Source: Clostridiaceae bacterium (lineage in GTDB: Bacteria > Bacillota > Clostridia > Oscillospirales > Acutalibacteraceae). Taken from it: a stretch of DNA of 8,565 nucleotides. The notes beneath the pieces were generated by a model. The model was not told the origin of the DNA and searched no databases. It was given only the letters and a program-made list of their open reading frames with translations. Of this stretch, positions 6,329 to 8,565 are shown piece by piece; within the stretch, counting starts at the first letter, position 1; the number at the start of each line of letters is the position of its first letter. A program made the translations under genes and the position numbers. The DNA is taken from NCBI GenBank assembly GCA_904502215.1, contig CAJGDQ010000033.1, forward strand, positions 1-8,565, read 5' to 3'.

Positions 6329-8005
6329 TTAAAACAATCCTGAAATCATTCCGTTTTCATCAATATCAATTCTTTCAGCTGCAGGACGTTTAGGAAGTCC
6401 GGGCATGGTCATAATATCTCCGGTTAAAACAACTATAAAACCGGCACCGGCTGAAATTTTAACGTTTCTAACAGTAACCTTAAAGCCATCGGGTGCGCCG
6501 AGCTTTGTTGGGTCATCAGAGAAGCTATACTGAGTTTTAGCAACACAAATAGGACAACTTGAGAAGCCAAGCTCGGTTAATTTATCAATTTGCTTTTTAG
6601 CAGCGGGAGTAACGATAATGCCATCTCCGCCATAAACCTTTTTAACAACTGCTTCGATTTTTTCTTCGATGGTTGTATCATCTTCATAAGAGAAGGTGAA
6701 ATCTCCCTTTTCTTCATTGCAAAGGCGAATAACTTCTTTTGCTAACTCTTCGCCGCCTTTGCCGCCCTCGGCCCAAACATTTGACAAAACAACATTAACG
6801 CCAAGTTCCTTGCATTTTTCGATAATGAAATCAATTTCATTATCAGTATCAGTGGGGAAGCGGTTAACTGCAACAACACAAGGTAATTTATAAACATTCT
6901 TGATGTTTGCAACATGGCGAAGAAGATTTGGAATACCTTTTTCAAGAGCGGTTAAATTCTCTTCGTTAAGTGCTTTTTTATCAAGACCGCCGTGCATTTT
7001 AAGAGCGCGAACAGTAGCAACTACTACAACAGCCGAAGGAGTAAGACCTGCCATACGGCATTTGATATCAAGGAACTTTTCAGCTCCAAGGTCAGCACCA
7101 AAGCCTGCTTCGGTTATAGCATAATCTGCAAGCTTCATAGCCATCTTGGTTGCGGTAACCGAGTTGCATCCGTGAGCTATATTAGCAAAAGGACCGCCGT
7201 GAACAAGAGCTGGAGTGCCTTCAAGGGTTTGAACAAGGTTTGGCTTTAAAGCATCCTTAAGAAGCGCAGCCATAGCGCCAGCGGCGTTTAATTGACCTGC
7301 AGTTACGGGTTCATCGTTATAGGTATATCCAACTATAATTCTTGAAAGTCTTTCCTTAAGGTCTGTAATAGAACCTGATAGGCAAAGAACAGCCATAATT
7401 TCACTTGCAACTGTGATATCAAATCCGTCCTCACGTGGAACGCCGTTAATCCTTCCACCTAAACCATCAGTAACATAACGAAGCTGACGGTCGTTCATAT
7501 CAACACAGCGTTTCCAACTAATCTTGCGAACATCAATACCAAGCTCATTACCTTGATGGATATGGTTATCGAGCATAGCAGCTAAAAGGTTATTTGCAGC
7601 ACCAATAGCATGGAAATCTCCTGTAAAATGAAGGTTAATATCTTCCATGGGAACAACCTGAGCATAACCGCCGCCTGCAGCACCGCCCTTAACACCGAAA
7701 ACAGGGCCTAAGGAGGGCTCACGAAGAGCAACGCAAACATTTTCGCCAAGTCTGTTCATACCATCAGCAAGACCTATTGTTGTTGTGGTTTTGCCTTCAC
7801 CCGCAGGGGTGGGAGTGATAGCAGTAACAAGAATTAACTTGCCGTTTTTTCTATCACTCTCCTTTAAAAGAGAAAGGTCGATTTTAGCCTTATATTTACC
7901 ATATTGCTCGAGGTATTTATCATCAATACCGGCTTTTTCAGCAATTTCGGTTATAGGCTTCATTTCGCACTGTTGAGCAATTTCAATATCAGTTAAGTAT
8001 GCCAT
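6329..8005 (-). CDS. fhs: Formate-tetrahydrofolate ligase (10-formyl-THF synthetase)
   Basis: Fhs joins formate to tetrahydrofolate with ATP, giving 10-formyl-THF for purine synthesis, initiator tRNA formylation or the methyl branch of the Wood-Ljungdahl pathway. The 558 residues match the usual length (about 555-560). Motifs seen: the P-loop-like PTPAGEGKT (65-73), REPSLGPVFG (95-104), the family signature GVKGGAAGGGY (104-114), DMNDRQLR (169-176) and the second signature VASEIMA (199-205). No truncation or missing block is evident. The start is supported by AAGGAA about 7 nt upstream on the minus strand (about 8012-8017). It follows purL by 14 bp on the same strand, so they form one transcript, ended by the hairpin at 6296-6325. 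Whether the host uses it for acetogenesis cannot be told; the purL link points to purine supply. Confidence 0.98.
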   Translation of the reverse strand: MAYLTDIEIAQQCEMKPITEIAEKAGIDDKYLEQYGKYKAKIDLSLLKESDRKNGKLILVTAITPTPAGEGKTTTTIGLADGMNRLGENVCVALREPSLGPVFGVKGGAAGGGYAQVVPMEDINLHFTGDFHAIGAANNLLAAMLDNHIHQGNELGIDVRKISWKRCVDMNDRQLRYVTDGLGGRINGVPREDGFDITVASEIMAVLCLSGSITDLKERLSRIIVGYTYNDEPVTAGQLNAAGAMAALLKDALKPNLVQTLEGTPALVHGGPFANIAHGCNSVTATKMAMKLADYAITEAGFGADLGAEKFLDIKCRMAGLTPSAVVVVATVRALKMHGGLDKKALNEENLTALEKGIPNLLRHVANIKNVYKLPCVVAVNRFPTDTDNEIDFIIEKCKELGVNVVLSNVWAEGGKGGEELAKEVIRLCNEEKGDFTFSYEDDTTIEEKIEAVVKKVYGGDGIIVTPAAKKQIDKLTELGFSSCPICVAKTQYSFSDDPTKLGAPDGFKVTVRNVKISAGAGFIVVLTGDIMTMPGLPKRPAAERIDIDENGMISGLF

Positions 8006-8019
8006 TTTCTATTCCTTCT

Positions 8020-8565
8020 TTACTTAAAATATTTAACAGCTGATTCAAACATCTTTATATCATAATCGCCCGGAACATTTTTATAAAGACCTGAGCCTTT
8101 ACGCTCCGAGTGGCCCATCTTACCAAATACACGGCCATCAGGTGAGGTTATACCTTCGATAGCAAACATAGAGTCATTAGGATTAAAGTGAACATCACTT
8201 GTTGCGTTATCATCGAGGTCAACATACTGAGTTGCGATTTGTCCATTCTTAGCAAGTTCTTTAATTAATTCTTCGCTAGCCAAGAATCTACCCTCGCCGT
8301 GAGAAATCGGAACAGAATATACATCACCAACATTTGTGCCGCTAAGCCAAGGAGACTTATTAGAGGCAATTCTTGTTCTAACAATTCTCGATTGATGGCG
8401 ACCGATAGTGTTAAATGTAAGGGTTGGACAATTCTCATCAGTATCAATAATTTTACCATAGGGAACAAGACCTAACTTTATAAGTGCCTGGAAGCCGTTA
8501 CAAATACCGCAGATAAGTCCATCACGGTTATCAAGCAAATCGGTTACCTCTTCTTTAATAGCGCC
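8020..8565 (-). CDS. purL: Phosphoribosylformylglycinamidine synthase, C-terminal glutaminase domain (5'-truncated by window edge)
   Basis: This is the last 181 residues of a long-form FGAM synthase, which turns FGAR, glutamine and ATP into FGAM in purine synthesis. The frame is open to the window edge, so the TTG at 8538 is not the start. The class I glutaminase domain is visible: nucleophile cysteine in GICNGFQ (Cys codon 8500-8502), and His and Glu in GKMGHSER near the C terminus, 130 and 132 residues after the Cys, close to the E. coli PurL spacing (C1135/H1260/E1262). VPISHGEGRF is another glutaminase block. A separate PurQ protein is the alternative, but PurQ is formally possible only if the gene starts just outside the window; the GHSERKGSGLYKNVPG end resembles the single-chain PurL of Clostridia more than small PurQ. 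fhs follows after 14 bp. Confidence 0.88.
   Translation of the reverse strand, partial: GAIKEEVTDLLDNRDGLICGICNGFQALIKLGLVPYGKIIDTDENCPTLTFNTIGRHQSRIVRTRIASNKSPWLSGTNVGDVYSVPISHGEGRFLASEELIKELAKNGQIATQYVDLDDNATSDVHFNPNDSMFAIEGITSPDGRVFGKMGHSERKGSGLYKNVPGDYDIKMFESAVKYFK

Noticed and set aside
6992..7249. 85-codon plus-strand open frame inside fhs
   Set aside because: It is antisense to conserved fhs coding sequence, with a composition that follows from the fhs codons; no independent support.
1..8565. CRISPR arrays, insertion sequences, tRNA or rRNA genes, phage or toxin-antitoxin genes
   Set aside because: I saw no regularly spaced repeats, transposase motifs, cloverleaf folds or such protein families; the window is nearly full of housekeeping genes.

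Overview
The window looks like a chromosomal housekeeping segment from an AT-rich, Gram-positive Bacillota, most probably a member of the Clostridia. The reasons are the lon-engB pair, a tRNA-Asn-sensing T-box leader, a sigma-A type promoter with near-perfect boxes, strong AGGAG-like ribosome binding sites, and a long-form PurL with a fused glutaminase domain next to fhs. I cannot name a genus from the sequence alone.

Layout: positions 2-712 (+) hold the C-terminal protease domain of Lon, cut by the window edge. It is followed after 9 bp by engB (722-1306, +), a ribosome-assembly GTPase. Four bases after the engB stop comes a sigma-A promoter (1311-1339) that drives a complete T-box leader (about 1346-1602) with an AAC (Asn) specifier, an antiterminator and an intrinsic terminator. 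The T-box controls asnS (1618-2994, asparaginyl-tRNA synthetase) and asnA (3010-3999, ammonia-dependent asparagine synthetase). A large membrane-bound nucleotide-sugar 4,6-dehydratase of the CapD/WbpM/PglF type (4016-5863) follows asnA by 16 bp with no visible terminator or promoter between them. rpsT (5987-6250, ribosomal protein S20) has its own promoter. Two hairpins (6257-6282 and 6296-6325) separate it from the convergent minus-strand genes fhs (6329-8005) and the 3' end of purL (8020-8565), which read purL then fhs with a 14-bp gap.

How the genes fit together: the T-box unit is a closed logic. When tRNA-Asn is uncharged the leader should antiterminate and raise both the enzyme that charges the tRNA (AsnRS) and the enzyme that makes the amino acid (AsnA). 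The purL-fhs pair joins a purine-ring synthesis step with the enzyme that makes 10-formyl-tetrahydrofolate, the one-carbon donor for other purine steps. lon and engB are a common Bacillota pair (protein quality control and 50S assembly).

I found no new biological system here. The most useful second looks are regulatory: the T-box terminator may also be the exit terminator for lon-engB, the glycan dehydratase may lie under asparagine T-box control, and the 5' end of the rpsT mRNA may pair with its own start codon.
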